Part shown: in pieces, positions 22,655 to 31,113 of the stretch | Numbering within the stretch: the first letter of the stretch is position 1 | Layout: every line of letters begins with the position of its first letter | Assembly: GCA_002309305.1 (NCBI GenBank) | Contig: DBWR01000020.1 | Location: forward strand, 1 to 41,993 | Reading direction: 5' to 3' | Origin: Treponema sp. UBA1233 | GTDB taxonomy: Bacteria > Spirochaetota > Spirochaetia > Treponematales > Treponemataceae | DNA length: 41,993 nt | The notes under the pieces: model-generated | Database searches by the model: none | What the model saw: the letters and a program-made list of their open reading frames with translations, nothing else | What the model was told of the DNA's origin: nothing | Made by a program: the position numbers and the translations under genes

Positions 22655-24484
22655 TTATTCTTTTTCAACACACTTGATGTGAAGCTCGTCCAGCTGCTTT
22701 TGGTCAACTTCGGACGGACATTCATCCATTGGAGAAAGTGCAAGATTGTTCTTGGGAAATGCGATAACCTCGTGGATTGATTCCTGCTTTTCCATGAGCA
22801 TAACAAGGCGGTCGAGTCCCGGTGCAATTCCTCCGTGTGGCGGCGCACCAAACTTAAAGGCCTGAACCAAGAATCCGAATGCCTTATCCGCACGTTCCTG
22901 GCTGTAACCTACAATCTTAAAGATGCGCTGCTGCAATGCCGGGTCGTTGATACGCATAGAACCTGATGCAAGCTCATAGCCGTTCAATACAAGGTCATAG
23001 AGGTCTCCCTTTACACTTCCCGGATCTGATTCAAGTGTGTCCCAATTTTTTTTCTGCGGCAGGGTGAACATGTGGTGTTCGGTTTCCCAATGCTGCTCGT
23101 CTTCGTTCCATGCAAAATACGGGAAGTCAATTATCCATGCAAAATGGAATTCATCTTTTGGATTGTAGAGGTTCAAGTCCTTGCCCAACTGCTTGCGTAC
23201 TGCACCAAGGGCAACACATGCGGTCTGCCATTTTTCATCGCTCACAAAAAGCAAAAGGTCATTCTTTTCCGCACCAAGCTTTGAGCATATTTCACTTTCC
23301 TTTCCTGCAAAGAATTTGCTGATTCCACCTTCAAAAGCACCGTCAGTGTTTACCTTCATCCATGCAAGTCCCTTGGCGTGATTGATTTTTGCAACAGTTT
23401 CCAATGCCTCAATCGTCTTGCGTGAATACTTGTCGGCAACATTCTTTACAACCAGAGCCTTGAGTCCGCTCCTCTTGTGGCGTTCGATAGACTTGTCCGA
23501 ATTTGCAGCACCCGCCTTGAATGCGTTAAAGTCAGAAAGCTCTGCCATAAAGGAGGCATCCTGCATCTTAAGGTCAAAGCGCAGATCAGGCTTGTCACTA
23601 CCATAAAAGTCAAATGCATCGTCCCAGCTCAAACGGTCAAAGTGAACGGGAAGCTCATAGTTCATCGTCTTCTTGAAAACGTGGCCCATCATCGCTTCGG
23701 TTGTCTCAAGAACTTCCTCACGGTTGGTAAAGCTCATCTCCATATCGATCTGGGTGAATTCCGGCTGGCGGTCTCCACGGGCATCTTCGTCACGATAGCA
23801 TCTTGCAATCTGGAAATACTTGTCGAATCCTGACACCATCAAAAGCTGCTTGTAAAGCTGCGGGCTCTGCGGAAGTGAATAGAATTTTCCAGGATGAACG
23901 CGGCTCGGTACCAGATAGTCACGGGCACCTTCCGGAGTTGATTTTATGAATGTTGGAGTTTCTATTTCAAGGAATCCCTGCTGGGTCAAAAACTCACGGA
24001 CTGCAAAAGTAACCTGGCTTCTCAAAATGATGTGATGCTGCATGGGCTCACGGCGCAAGTCAAGATAGCGGTACTTTAAGCGCAAGTCTTCGTTGGGAAG
24101 AACAATTGTTCCGTCCTTCTGGCGAACTTCATCAATTGCAAACGGAAGGGGATCAGAAGTCGTAAAGATTTCTATTTCATTTGCTTCAACTTCGATTTCT
24201 CCGGTTGCCATATCCGGGTTAATGTCTTTTTCAGAACGTGCACGGACAGTTCCGCTCACTGCAATACAGAATTCAGTCTTGAGCGAACCTGCAATTTTCT
24301 TAACATCATCACTGGCATTATCACCCACAAGAATCTGGGTAATGCCATAGCGGTCCCTAAGCTGAATGAAGAACAGTCCACCCAAATCACGAGTACGGTG
24401 AACCCAACCATTTAATACAACATTTTTGCCGACATCAGCGGCACGTAAATCACCACAAGTAACGGTTCTCTTAGTATTTTCCAT
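22655..24484 (-). CDS. aspS: Aspartyl-tRNA synthetase
   Basis: A 609-residue class II synthetase of the bacterial type. I start at the ATG at 24484 because the protein then opens with MENTKRTVTCGDLRAADVGK, as usual for the anticodon-binding OB domain (ALNGWVHRTRDLGG-like stretch). An ATG 36 bases upstream lies in the promoter. Motif 2 is seen in CYRDEDARGDRQPEFTQIDMEMSF, the bacterial GAD insert spans about residues 290-420, and motif 3 is GGIAPGLDRLVML. It is most likely the enzyme charging tRNA-Asp. If the genome lacks AsnRS it may also be non-discriminating; the sequence does not tell. apbE is downstream in the same operon. Confidence 0.96.
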   Translation of the reverse strand: MENTKRTVTCGDLRAADVGKNVVLNGWVHRTRDLGGLFFIQLRDRYGITQILVGDNASDDVKKIAGSLKTEFCIAVSGTVRARSEKDINPDMATGEIEVEANEIEIFTTSDPLPFAIDEVRQKDGTIVLPNEDLRLKYRYLDLRREPMQHHIILRSQVTFAVREFLTQQGFLEIETPTFIKSTPEGARDYLVPSRVHPGKFYSLPQSPQLYKQLLMVSGFDKYFQIARCYRDEDARGDRQPEFTQIDMEMSFTNREEVLETTEAMMGHVFKKTMNYELPVHFDRLSWDDAFDFYGSDKPDLRFDLKMQDASFMAELSDFNAFKAGAANSDKSIERHKRSGLKALVVKNVADKYSRKTIEALETVAKINHAKGLAWMKVNTDGAFEGGISKFFAGKESEICSKLGAEKNDLLLFVSDEKWQTACVALGAVRKQLGKDLNLYNPKDEFHFAWIIDFPYFAWNEDEQHWETEHHMFTLPQKKNWDTLESDPGSVKGDLYDLVLNGYELASGSMRINDPALQQRIFKIVGYSQERADKAFGFLVQAFKFGAPPHGGIAPGLDRLVMLMEKQESIHEVIAFPKNNLALSPMDECPSEVDQKQLDELHIKCVEKE

Positions 24485-24491
24485 GAGAGTG

Positions 24492-24520
24492 ATTCTACTA
24501 CAATGCAGGAATTTACTCAA
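24492..24520 (-). promoter_or_regulatory. Leaderless-type promoter of aspS
   Basis: On the minus strand TTGAGT (24515-24520), a 17-base spacer and TAGAAT (24492-24497) are followed after seven bases (CACTCTC) by the ATG at 24484. No ribosome binding site exists in the interval or just upstream. Confidence 0.65.
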
Positions 24521-24544
24521 GTAATGTCAAAAATCACATGAAAA

Positions 24545-25954
24545 TCAAGAGGGGGTGCCTGTGGAAATATTCTTTATCCACTTGCCGCTTCTTAAGCGGA
24601 TGGCACACCAGAAGGTCTTTACTATCTGGTCGGATTTTAAGGCTGCATATATCCAGAAAGCAGGCAGATGAAGGACCAGACCTATCAGAATGCCCAGAGG
24701 TATTGCCAGAACCCACAGGAAAAGATTGTCGGCAAGCATCAGCATCTTTGTGTCACCACCTCCGCGAAGCACGCCTTTTGTCATGATGCTGTTTATCGCC
24801 TGGAAAACAACGACAAAGCTTATCGAATACATCAGCTGTCTTGCAATTCCACAGGTTTCTGCCGAAAGATTTTTGTACGAATTGACGATTGGCCCGCTTA
24901 CCAAAAGGATGAAAAGGCCAGAAAGGATGCCCAGAGCTATGCCCAGACCAAAGAACTGATAGCCCTGCTGCTGTGTCTTTTCTTTATTCCCCATACCGAG
25001 AGTCTGTCCTGTAACAATTGCCCCGGACTGACTTACTCCTGTTATAACGACAGAACTGAGCTGCTGGGTTACACTGGTGATTGCGTTTGCCGCCACAAAT
25101 GCCGCACCAAGACGACCTATGACCATAGCCACAGAATTGTTGCCCAATGCAAGGATACCGTCGCTTACAAGAACCGGTATGCTGATCCGGATATACTCGC
25201 CCAAGAGGGATTTTGTCTTCATGAAGAGGTTCCCCAACTTAAACCGGATTCTGCTGTCCTTAAAGAAAAGATAACCGCATATCGCACAAGTTTCAAAAAT
25301 ACGGGCTATCAGAGTGGCAAGGGCCGCACCAGCAACACCCATTCTGGGAAAACCGAAATGTCCGAAAATCAGTATGTAGTTTGCACAAAGATTTATTGAA
25401 AGAGCACCAATGGATACAAAAAGCGGCAGTTTAACCTGACCGACACTCCTGAGCACAATGGTACTGACCAGAGACAAGCCCAAAAAGAAATACGTTGGAA
25501 CCGACCAGCGGAAATACAGCATGCCCTCATCGATTATCGCAGTTTCATCCGTATAGAGGCGCATGATTTTATCTGGAATGATTAGTGTTGCCAGGGCAAA
25601 AAGAGTTGCAAGAAGAATGGCAAGTCGTATCATCAGGCAGACAGTCTGCTTTAGTGCAGTAGAAGCTTTTTCTGCATCCGATTCTGAGTTCTTTTCTTCC
25701 GCGGCTTTTTTCATTCCCCAGTAGCGGGCCACAAGTACGGAAGCTCCCATTCCAAGTCCCATGCAGAATATCTGATATATGCTGATGAATGAGTTTGCAA
25801 GAGATGTTGCGGATAGAGGAGTTTCTCCAAGACTACCAACCATGAGCGTGTCCAGCATGTTTACCCCGATTGTGATAAGGCTTTGCAGCGCAATGGGAAG
25901 TGCAAGAGTAAACACTTTTTTATAGAATTCCGGATCCTTTTTGTATAGCTTCAT
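24545..25954 (-). CDS. MATE-family multidrug/cation exporter
   Basis: A 469-residue membrane protein with 12 hydrophobic helices in two homologous halves. It belongs to the multidrug and toxic compound extrusion family, which exports organic cations and drugs with sodium or protons. Family signs are ALPIALQSLITIGVNMLDTL at the start, SLANSFISIYQIFCMGLGMG in helix 2, and a second-half repeat beginning near RISIPVLVSDGILALGNN. An acidic loop with NSESDAEKAS after helix 3 is longer than typical. It is monocistronic, and TATAAT lies 11 bases upstream of the ATG with no Shine-Dalgarno sequence. The substrate cannot be predicted. Confidence 0.9.
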   Translation of the reverse strand: MKLYKKDPEFYKKVFTLALPIALQSLITIGVNMLDTLMVGSLGETPLSATSLANSFISIYQIFCMGLGMGASVLVARYWGMKKAAEEKNSESDAEKASTALKQTVCLMIRLAILLATLFALATLIIPDKIMRLYTDETAIIDEGMLYFRWSVPTYFFLGLSLVSTIVLRSVGQVKLPLFVSIGALSINLCANYILIFGHFGFPRMGVAGAALATLIARIFETCAICGYLFFKDSRIRFKLGNLFMKTKSLLGEYIRISIPVLVSDGILALGNNSVAMVIGRLGAAFVAANAITSVTQQLSSVVITGVSQSGAIVTGQTLGMGNKEKTQQQGYQFFGLGIALGILSGLFILLVSGPIVNSYKNLSAETCGIARQLMYSISFVVVFQAINSIMTKGVLRGGGDTKMLMLADNLFLWVLAIPLGILIGLVLHLPAFWIYAALKSDQIVKTFWCAIRLRSGKWIKNISTGTPS

Positions 25955-25965
25955 AGTTAAATTTC

Positions 25966-25994
25966 ATTATACAACAAAACATCCTTTTGTTCTA
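25966..25994 (-). promoter_or_regulatory. Promoter of the MATE exporter (very short leader)
   Basis: On the minus strand TAGAAC (25989-25994, weak), a 17-base spacer and perfect TATAAT (25966-25971) lie 11 bases before the ATG at 25954. The predicted leader would be only about five bases, with no room for a ribosome binding site. Confidence 0.55.
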
Positions 25995-26001
25995 GAATTA
26001 G

Positions 26002-26030
26002 TTGTTTTCTTTTAGCAAATAGAATATACT
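26002..26030 (+). promoter_or_regulatory. Promoter of the DUF3592/phosphodiesterase operon
   Basis: TTGTTT (26002-26007), a 17-base spacer and TATACT (26025-26030) lie 22 bases before the ATG at 26053. The leader holds an AAAGGA ribosome binding site, so this unit has a conventional arrangement. Confidence 0.6.
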
Positions 26031-26052
26031 GAATCGAAAGGACGGTTTAATC

Positions 26053-26526
26053 ATGGTAATATTTCACAAGCGTTTCAACATGTCTTCCAAGGCATCAAGT
26101 TCTCCAACTGCATTTGGATTTTTCTTCATCATATTTGGAGCAGCCTTTGCCCTTGTTGCAGGAGGAATGTTGATCAAGCAGGAAGTGTTTAAAAAGAACG
26201 CAATCCAGACAACAGGCACTGTCGTGGAAAATGTCAAGGAAGCCGGCAGTTCAGGATATAAAACAAAATACACATATTTTGATGAATCGGGCAAGGGTTA
26301 TATCAAAACAGGCTCTTCAACTTCAAATCCCCCGGAATATGAACTGGGAACAAAGATCAAGGTTTATTATTCAAAAGACAATCCGGAAGAATCGATTTAT
26401 GACAGTTCAACTGTAAAATTCCTGGTAACGGTATTCTTAATTCTTGGATTAGTTTCCCTAAGCACTGGAACGGTTTTATACATCCTCACCAAAAAAAATA
26501 TAATCAAGTGGGTAAGAGTCGACTGA
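26053..26526 (+). CDS. DUF3592-domain membrane protein
   Basis: A 157-residue protein with two transmembrane helices (about 16-38 and 118-142) enclosing a beta-rich extracytoplasmic domain. The TTGTVVENVKEAGSSGYKTK and LGTKIKVYYSKDNPEE segments are typical of DUF3592, a widespread family of unknown function. The start at 26053 has an AAAGGA site about ten bases upstream; an internal ATG nine codons later is possible. It is followed 28 bases later by the alkaline-phosphatase-superfamily gene, most likely in one operon. Confidence 0.75.
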   Translation: MVIFHKRFNMSSKASSSPTAFGFFFIIFGAAFALVAGGMLIKQEVFKKNAIQTTGTVVENVKEAGSSGYKTKYTYFDESGKGYIKTGSSTSNPPEYELGTKIKVYYSKDNPEESIYDSSTVKFLVTVFLILGLVSLSTGTVLYILTKKNIIKWVRVD

Positions 26527-26554
26527 CCGGCAGTAAAAAAAAGGAAGCGGATGA

Positions 26555-27751
26555 ATGAATACATTGACAGAAAAACTCAAATTACCTGACTTCAACAACT
26601 GCCTCACAAACCTTGCCAATTCCGTATTGAAAAAATTTGGACTTGAACCGACAGCCCCTACTCTTCCGCTTGCAGACAAATATCTTTGTGGAAATCAAAA
26701 AAACATAATCGTCATGATTCTGGACGGTTTCGGCACTTCAATCATGGAAAAGCATCTTGAGCCGGACAGTTTTTTCCGCAGGCATTTTGTGGGTTCGTTT
26801 GATTCAGTTTACCCCACGACCACAGTTGCCGCAACAACTTCCATCATGAGCGGTCTTTACCCTAACGAGCACGGCTGGCTTGGATGGGACGTTTACTATC
26901 CAGAACTGAACAAGAACGTTACGGTATTCAGGAATCAGGAGCAGCTTTCGGAAAAACCTGGGGCGATTCCAACAAAAACCGACAGTAACGGAAATAAAAT
27001 CTGGGGAGAAGATTCTCTTAACGAGATTAAACCCGCAGCAGACTTTAATCCACCCTACAAATACACGCCCTATAAAACCATAGTCCAAAAGATTAACGAA
27101 GCCGGAGGAAAAGCATATTTTTCCATGCCATTTCTGCCGCCTTTCCCCAAAACCCTTGATGCGGTATTGCAGCGCATGAAAAAACTCTGCGACGAGCCTG
27201 AACAAAAATACATCTATGCATACTGGAACGAACCCGACACCACGATGCACAGGACCGGAACAAAAAGTACAGAGACTCATCAGATGATTGCAGCTCTTGA
27301 AAAAAAGATGGAAGAATTTGCAGCAGGCCTTAACGATACACTCATCCTGATTACCGCAGACCACGGCCACATAGACAACAGAAACCTCTGCATCCTCGAT
27401 TATCCCGAAATCTTGAACTGCCTTGTCCGCCTTCCTTCAATAGAACCCAGAACCCTGAATCTGTTTGTAAAGGACGATTACAAGGAAAGCTTTCCGTCCT
27501 TATTCAAAAAAACTTTCGGGGATGATTTTCTTCTTTTGACCAAGGAAGAAGTGTTGAAGGAAAAGGTATTCGGAACCGGACAGGACAACCCCTTGCTCAA
27601 TGACATGCTCGGAGATTATCTTGCGCTTTCTGTATGCGGGACCTCAATCACAAACACACACTACGTTGCGCAGAAAATGATTGGGAATCACGCAGGCCTG
27701 ACGCAGGAAGAAATCAAGATTCCACTGATTGCAATTACTTCCAGCCGTTAA
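26555..27751 (+). CDS. Alkaline-phosphatase-superfamily phosphodiesterase/pyrophosphatase
   Basis: A 398-residue enzyme of the nucleotide pyrophosphatase/phosphodiesterase branch of the alkaline phosphatase fold. Metal and catalytic signatures are IIVMILDGFGTS (metal Asp about residue 55), PTTTVAATTSIMSGLYPNEHG with the nucleophilic Thr, ITADHGHIDN (metal Asp-His) and IGNHAGL (last metal His). There is no signal peptide, so it acts in the cytoplasm. Substrates could be nucleotides, sugar phosphates or phosphodiesters; family members are diverse. Its last 17 bases overlap the end of the convergent GNAT-nitroreductase gene. Confidence 0.83.
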   Translation: MNTLTEKLKLPDFNNCLTNLANSVLKKFGLEPTAPTLPLADKYLCGNQKNIIVMILDGFGTSIMEKHLEPDSFFRRHFVGSFDSVYPTTTVAATTSIMSGLYPNEHGWLGWDVYYPELNKNVTVFRNQEQLSEKPGAIPTKTDSNGNKIWGEDSLNEIKPAADFNPPYKYTPYKTIVQKINEAGGKAYFSMPFLPPFPKTLDAVLQRMKKLCDEPEQKYIYAYWNEPDTTMHRTGTKSTETHQMIAALEKKMEEFAAGLNDTLILITADHGHIDNRNLCILDYPEILNCLVRLPSIEPRTLNLFVKDDYKESFPSLFKKTFGDDFLLLTKEEVLKEKVFGTGQDNPLLNDMLGDYLALSVCGTSITNTHYVAQKMIGNHAGLTQEEIKIPLIAITSSR

Positions 27752-28712
27752 ACCTTAACCTTTCGATGTACGGCTTTTTAACCGGGGCCTTTACTTCATC
27801 CAGAGCCTTTCCAACGGGAAGAATGCATACCAAATCATAACCTTCCGGTACATTCAGGATTTGTGCAATCTTGTCGCATATCCTGTCTTCGTCCGTGATG
27901 TGACCTTCGTACCAGCAGCTCTGATATCCAAGCTCAACAATGGCAAGAAGCATGTTTTCTATGGCGGCGGAATAATCCTGAACGGCAAAGCACCTGTCGC
28001 GGTAGGCATTGATTTTTTGCGAAAGGACTACAACCATGGCCGGGGCGGTCTTTGCAACCGGTGGATTAATGACATCCTTTATCTTCGTGAGTGTTTCCGG
28101 GTCATTTACGATTACAAGGCTTGTCGTCTGCTTGTTGCACCCTGACGGAGCGTCGAGTCCTGCCCTGGCAATCGTCACCAGATCTTCTTCCGGTACTGGC
28201 TCTGGAGAAAAGTTTCCCCTGTAACTGCGACGGGTTGAAATCGTTCCCACCGCTGACTTCAGGCTCATGATGTAAATCTGGCATGGGTTTGCTTCATCCC
28301 AAATCTGTTCGATTACCTCAAGCTTCTTGAAACCGACTCCCTTGTAGAATGCATTTGTCTTGTCGTAGCTTTCATACATTCCCTCGCGGACAGTCTTTAC
28401 CTGAATGAACGAATATCCCTTTGCCATGGCATATTCCTTTGAGGCCTCAAAGAGCTTGCGACCGATTCCCATTCTGTGGTATTCCTTTAAGATTCCAGTT
28501 ACAGCAATATCAACCGTATCAGGACTTGTTTCCTTTAAGCACAAAAAGCCCGCCAGAGATTCATCCACATAAGCGGCAAAAAAAGGAAGTTCGCCGGATT
28601 CCTGTATGAGACCTTCCCTGTTTTCAGGAACTTCAAACCATTCGGGCAGGGATTCAAGTATCTTCCTGGAAATGTCTTTGCGTTCTGAACTGTCAGTTAT
28701 AAATCGAATCAT
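27735..28712 (-). CDS. GNAT acetyltransferase-nitroreductase fusion
   Basis: A 325-residue two-domain protein. Residues 1-150 are a GNAT N-acetyltransferase with the acetyl-CoA loop EYHRMGIGRKLFEASKEYA and the YKGVGF C-terminal motif. Residues 155-325 are an FMN-dependent nitroreductase: STRRSYRGNFSPEPVPEEDL, APSGCNKQTTSLVIVND (FMN site) and AIENMLLAIVELGYQSCWYEG with GYDLVCILPVGKA. The ribosome binding site is GGAAGGA. Both domains look intact, with no frameshift between them. One possible role is reducing and then acetylating a nitro- or hydroxylamino-aromatic or other xenobiotic; that is inference. The gene diverges from the glycosidase-like gene to its right. Confidence 0.85.
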   Translation of the reverse strand: MIRFITDSSERKDISRKILESLPEWFEVPENREGLIQESGELPFFAAYVDESLAGFLCLKETSPDTVDIAVTGILKEYHRMGIGRKLFEASKEYAMAKGYSFIQVKTVREGMYESYDKTNAFYKGVGFKKLEVIEQIWDEANPCQIYIMSLKSAVGTISTRRSYRGNFSPEPVPEEDLVTIARAGLDAPSGCNKQTTSLVIVNDPETLTKIKDVINPPVAKTAPAMVVVLSQKINAYRDRCFAVQDYSAAIENMLLAIVELGYQSCWYEGHITDEDRICDKIAQILNVPEGYDLVCILPVGKALDEVKAPVKKPYIERLRFNGWK

Positions 28713-28794
28713 TCAATTTCCTTCCAAAAAATAGTTATGGAAAAAGAATAACACAAGCAACACAAAAAATAAAGACAATTAAGCAAAAAAAGAG

Positions 28795-28823
28795 TAGTTT
28801 ATATTCAACTTTGCCTGTATACT
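28795..28823 (+). promoter_or_regulatory. Leaderless-type promoter of the glycosidase-like gene
   Basis: TATACT (28818-28823) ends seven bases before the ATG at 28831. The -35 at 17 bases, TAGTTT (28795-28800), is poor. There is no Shine-Dalgarno sequence. The rest of the 118-base divergent gap is A/T-rich without other clear sites. Confidence 0.45.
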
Positions 28824-28830
28824 GAATCTT

Positions 28831-30591
28831 ATGGGACACTACAAGAATTTTAAATCAGTCATTTATTGCCCGGTTCACTGGGTTCAGAGAGTAAGGGAAG
28901 AAGAGCTTGAAGAACAGTTTTCGTTCTACGACAAGTATGTTGGAGTGGACAAGGTTTATGTTGAACCATTCCGCTCTGGAGAACTTGCATCAAGGGAAAA
29001 GCTTTTGCTTCTGAAATCTTTTTTTGAAAAGCACGGAGTTGAAGTTGCCGGAGGATTTACAACAACTTCAGCTAGAGAGGTTCCGGGAAAAGAACACAAG
29101 AGCCAGCGCCTCTTTGACACATACTGTTATACCGACAAGGATTTCCGTGCCGAAATTCAAAAGAGCATAGAGTTTACAGCCGGCATTTTTGACGAAATCA
29201 TCCTGGATGACTTTTATTTTACAAACTGCACTTGTGAAGACTGCATAAAGGCAAAGGGAAATCGTTCATGGCAGGAATTCAGGCTTGCCCTGATGAAGGA
29301 CGTGAGCGAAAACGTAATTGTAGGCCCCGCCAAAAAAGTTAACCCAAAGTGCAAGGTCGTAATCAAATATCCCAACTGGATGGAAAGCTATGCGGAGGCA
29401 GGCTACAACCCCGGCGAACAAAAGGACATATTCGACGGAGTTTACACGGGAACAGAAACCCGCAACGTGATGGACCAGGACCAAAACCTTCCGCGCTATC
29501 TTTCATATTCACTTGTACGCTGGATGGAAAACCTTTCGCCAGGACGTAACGGTGGAGGATGGTTTGACGCATATCAGTGCTATCCGATGGAAGATTATCT
29601 TGAGCAGGCATATCTAACCGCATTCTCCAGGGCACGAGAGCTGATGATTTTCTGCTGGCCGCTTGTCTACGATCATTATTTTATTCCGACCCTCGGATTC
29701 CAGATGCAAAAAATCGATGCGCTGATGAGCAATGTCGGAGAATGTCTTGGTGTCGCAGAGTATCATCCGGTAAACGCACAGGGAGAAGACCACCTTGCCG
29801 ACTATCTTGGAATGCAGGGCATACCTTTTGAACCAACGCCGTTCTTCCCGGAAAAAGCAAAGACCATTTTCTTTACCGCCGCTTCCACCGCAGATGGTTG
29901 TGTCATGGAAAAGCTTGAAAAATTCGTGAGGGACGGAGGTCATGCCATAGTCACAAGTGGATTTGTAAAACAGATGCTCGGAAATGGCATTGAACAGATG
30001 ACTTCAATCCGCTACAGGGACCGCCACCTGACTGCAACACATTATCAGGTTCAATCTCCGGATTCATGGGAGCAATACAAGATTCCCGCGACCCGCCCGA
30101 TCACCTTCCCGCTCATGGAACACCGCAACAACACAAGCTGGATGCTCCTAAAGGGAATGACAAGCGAAAAGAATTTCCCCATCCTGATCCGAGACTGCTA
30201 CGGAAAGGGCCAGATGATAACTCTTGTCGTACCGGACAACTTCAGCGACATACAGGAATTGCCACGGGACGTCTTGAATGCCATACGCTATGAGTTCAGC
30301 AAAAACCTTGACGTCTACATTGAGTGCGCAAAGAACGTTGGACTTTTCCAATACGACAACGGCACCTTCATCACATACGCCTATGAGTACATGAATGAAG
30401 GGCCACAGCCGTGCTATGTACATGTAAGGGGAAACGCAAAAAAACTCGTATGCCTGAACCGCAAGCGCGACAACGAAGTGGAACCCTACCGCCATGTTCC
30501 GGAAAACAAATGGACCCACGATCCGGCCGAAACCATCTTCAAGATCAGCACCCACCCCGACGTCTTTGACTTCTGGAAAGTGGAAAGTTGA
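28831..30591 (+). CDS. Putative glycosidase (TIM barrel plus amidotransferase-like domain)
   Basis: A 586-residue protein without a signal peptide, so probably cytoplasmic. Residues 1-310 read like a glycosidase TIM barrel; conserved-looking acidic and aromatic clusters are EIILDDFYFTNCTCEDCIKA (Asp126, Asp127 and a CxCxxC), VVIKYPNWMESYAEAGYNP and GGWFDAYQCYPMEDYLEQAY. Residues 340-440 (AKTIFFTAASTADGCVMEKL and GGHAIVTSGF) look like the amidotransferase-like domain that follows the barrel in GH42-type enzymes. Homologues occur in carbohydrate-utilisation loci of Firmicutes as uncharacterised proteins. The substrate is unknown; the sugar-binding operon opposite supports a glycan role. The CxCxxC may bind zinc. 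Confidence 0.6.
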   Translation: MGHYKNFKSVIYCPVHWVQRVREEELEEQFSFYDKYVGVDKVYVEPFRSGELASREKLLLLKSFFEKHGVEVAGGFTTTSAREVPGKEHKSQRLFDTYCYTDKDFRAEIQKSIEFTAGIFDEIILDDFYFTNCTCEDCIKAKGNRSWQEFRLALMKDVSENVIVGPAKKVNPKCKVVIKYPNWMESYAEAGYNPGEQKDIFDGVYTGTETRNVMDQDQNLPRYLSYSLVRWMENLSPGRNGGGWFDAYQCYPMEDYLEQAYLTAFSRARELMIFCWPLVYDHYFIPTLGFQMQKIDALMSNVGECLGVAEYHPVNAQGEDHLADYLGMQGIPFEPTPFFPEKAKTIFFTAASTADGCVMEKLEKFVRDGGHAIVTSGFVKQMLGNGIEQMTSIRYRDRHLTATHYQVQSPDSWEQYKIPATRPITFPLMEHRNNTSWMLLKGMTSEKNFPILIRDCYGKGQMITLVVPDNFSDIQELPRDVLNAIRYEFSKNLDVYIECAKNVGLFQYDNGTFITYAYEYMNEGPQPCYVHVRGNAKKLVCLNRKRDNEVEPYRHVPENKWTHDPAETIFKISTHPDVFDFWKVES

Positions 30592-30608
30592 AAGTGGGTA
30601 TAATCCCC

Positions 30609-31097
30609 CTACAATCTCTTCTCCATCAACAAAAACCGCCCCTTGCGCCAGTCTGCATGGCCGCGTTCTTGATAGCCGTTTTTTTGGTAGAGGCGGAGGG
30701 CATAGGGGTTTTGGGTAAAGACATCGAGACGGACAGATTCGTATCCCATTTCCAGGAGCTGGGCTTCAATTCCGGCGAGGACTGCATTTCCTATTCCCCT
30801 GTGTTGAAAAGACGGAGAGACGCAGAGCCTATGGATGATGCATGGTTTTTCGTATTCCCATTTTCCGTTCTTATACTCTTCGTCACACTCTTCGCTTATT
30901 ACATAAACTGCCGCAATCTTTTCTTCCTGGAGCACCACATACAGGTTCGACTTCCTTATGTCGTTTTCAAAATCTTCCCTGCACGGATAAACGTCATCCC
31001 ACTGGTTTATCCCCTGAGCTGACATGAGGCGTTTTGCCCCTTCAACCAGCGAGACGACTTCATCCAAATCATCTGGTGTTCCAAGCCTGTAATCCAT
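30609..31097 (-). CDS. GNAT-family N-acetyltransferase
   Basis: A 162-residue acetyltransferase that transfers acetyl from acetyl-CoA to an unknown amine. I start at the ATG at 31097 (opening MDYRLGTPDDLDEVVSL) with AGGA just upstream; the longer reading from 31136 would overlap the preceding gene. The acetyl-CoA loop is SPSFQHRGIGNAVLAGIEAQ and the C-terminal motif is NPYALRLYQKNGYQERGHAD. It is the last gene of the sugar-binding operon, 16 bases after the 436-residue binding protein. Its end faces the glycosidase-like gene with a 17-base gap. Confidence 0.85.
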   Translation of the reverse strand: MDYRLGTPDDLDEVVSLVEGAKRLMSAQGINQWDDVYPCREDFENDIRKSNLYVVLQEEKIAAVYVISEECDEEYKNGKWEYEKPCIIHRLCVSPSFQHRGIGNAVLAGIEAQLLEMGYESVRLDVFTQNPYALRLYQKNGYQERGHADWRKGRFLLMEKRL

Positions 31098-31113
31098 TTT
31101 CCTAAAACCCTGA

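Noticed and set aside
24668..25399. Long open frame on the plus strand (243 codons) inside the MATE gene
   Set aside because: It is antisense to a clear MATE exporter, has no ribosome binding site, is rich in Cys, Tyr and His typical of shadow frames, and matches no family.
26804..27370. 188-codon minus-strand frame inside the phosphodiesterase gene
   Set aside because: It is antisense to conserved catalytic motifs, lacks a start signal and has a low-complexity Cys/Phe/Val composition.
30588..31022. Plus-strand frame beginning at the end of the glycosidase-like gene
   Set aside because: It is antisense to the GNAT gene, whose acetyl-CoA motif is clear; the apparent overlap start is chance.
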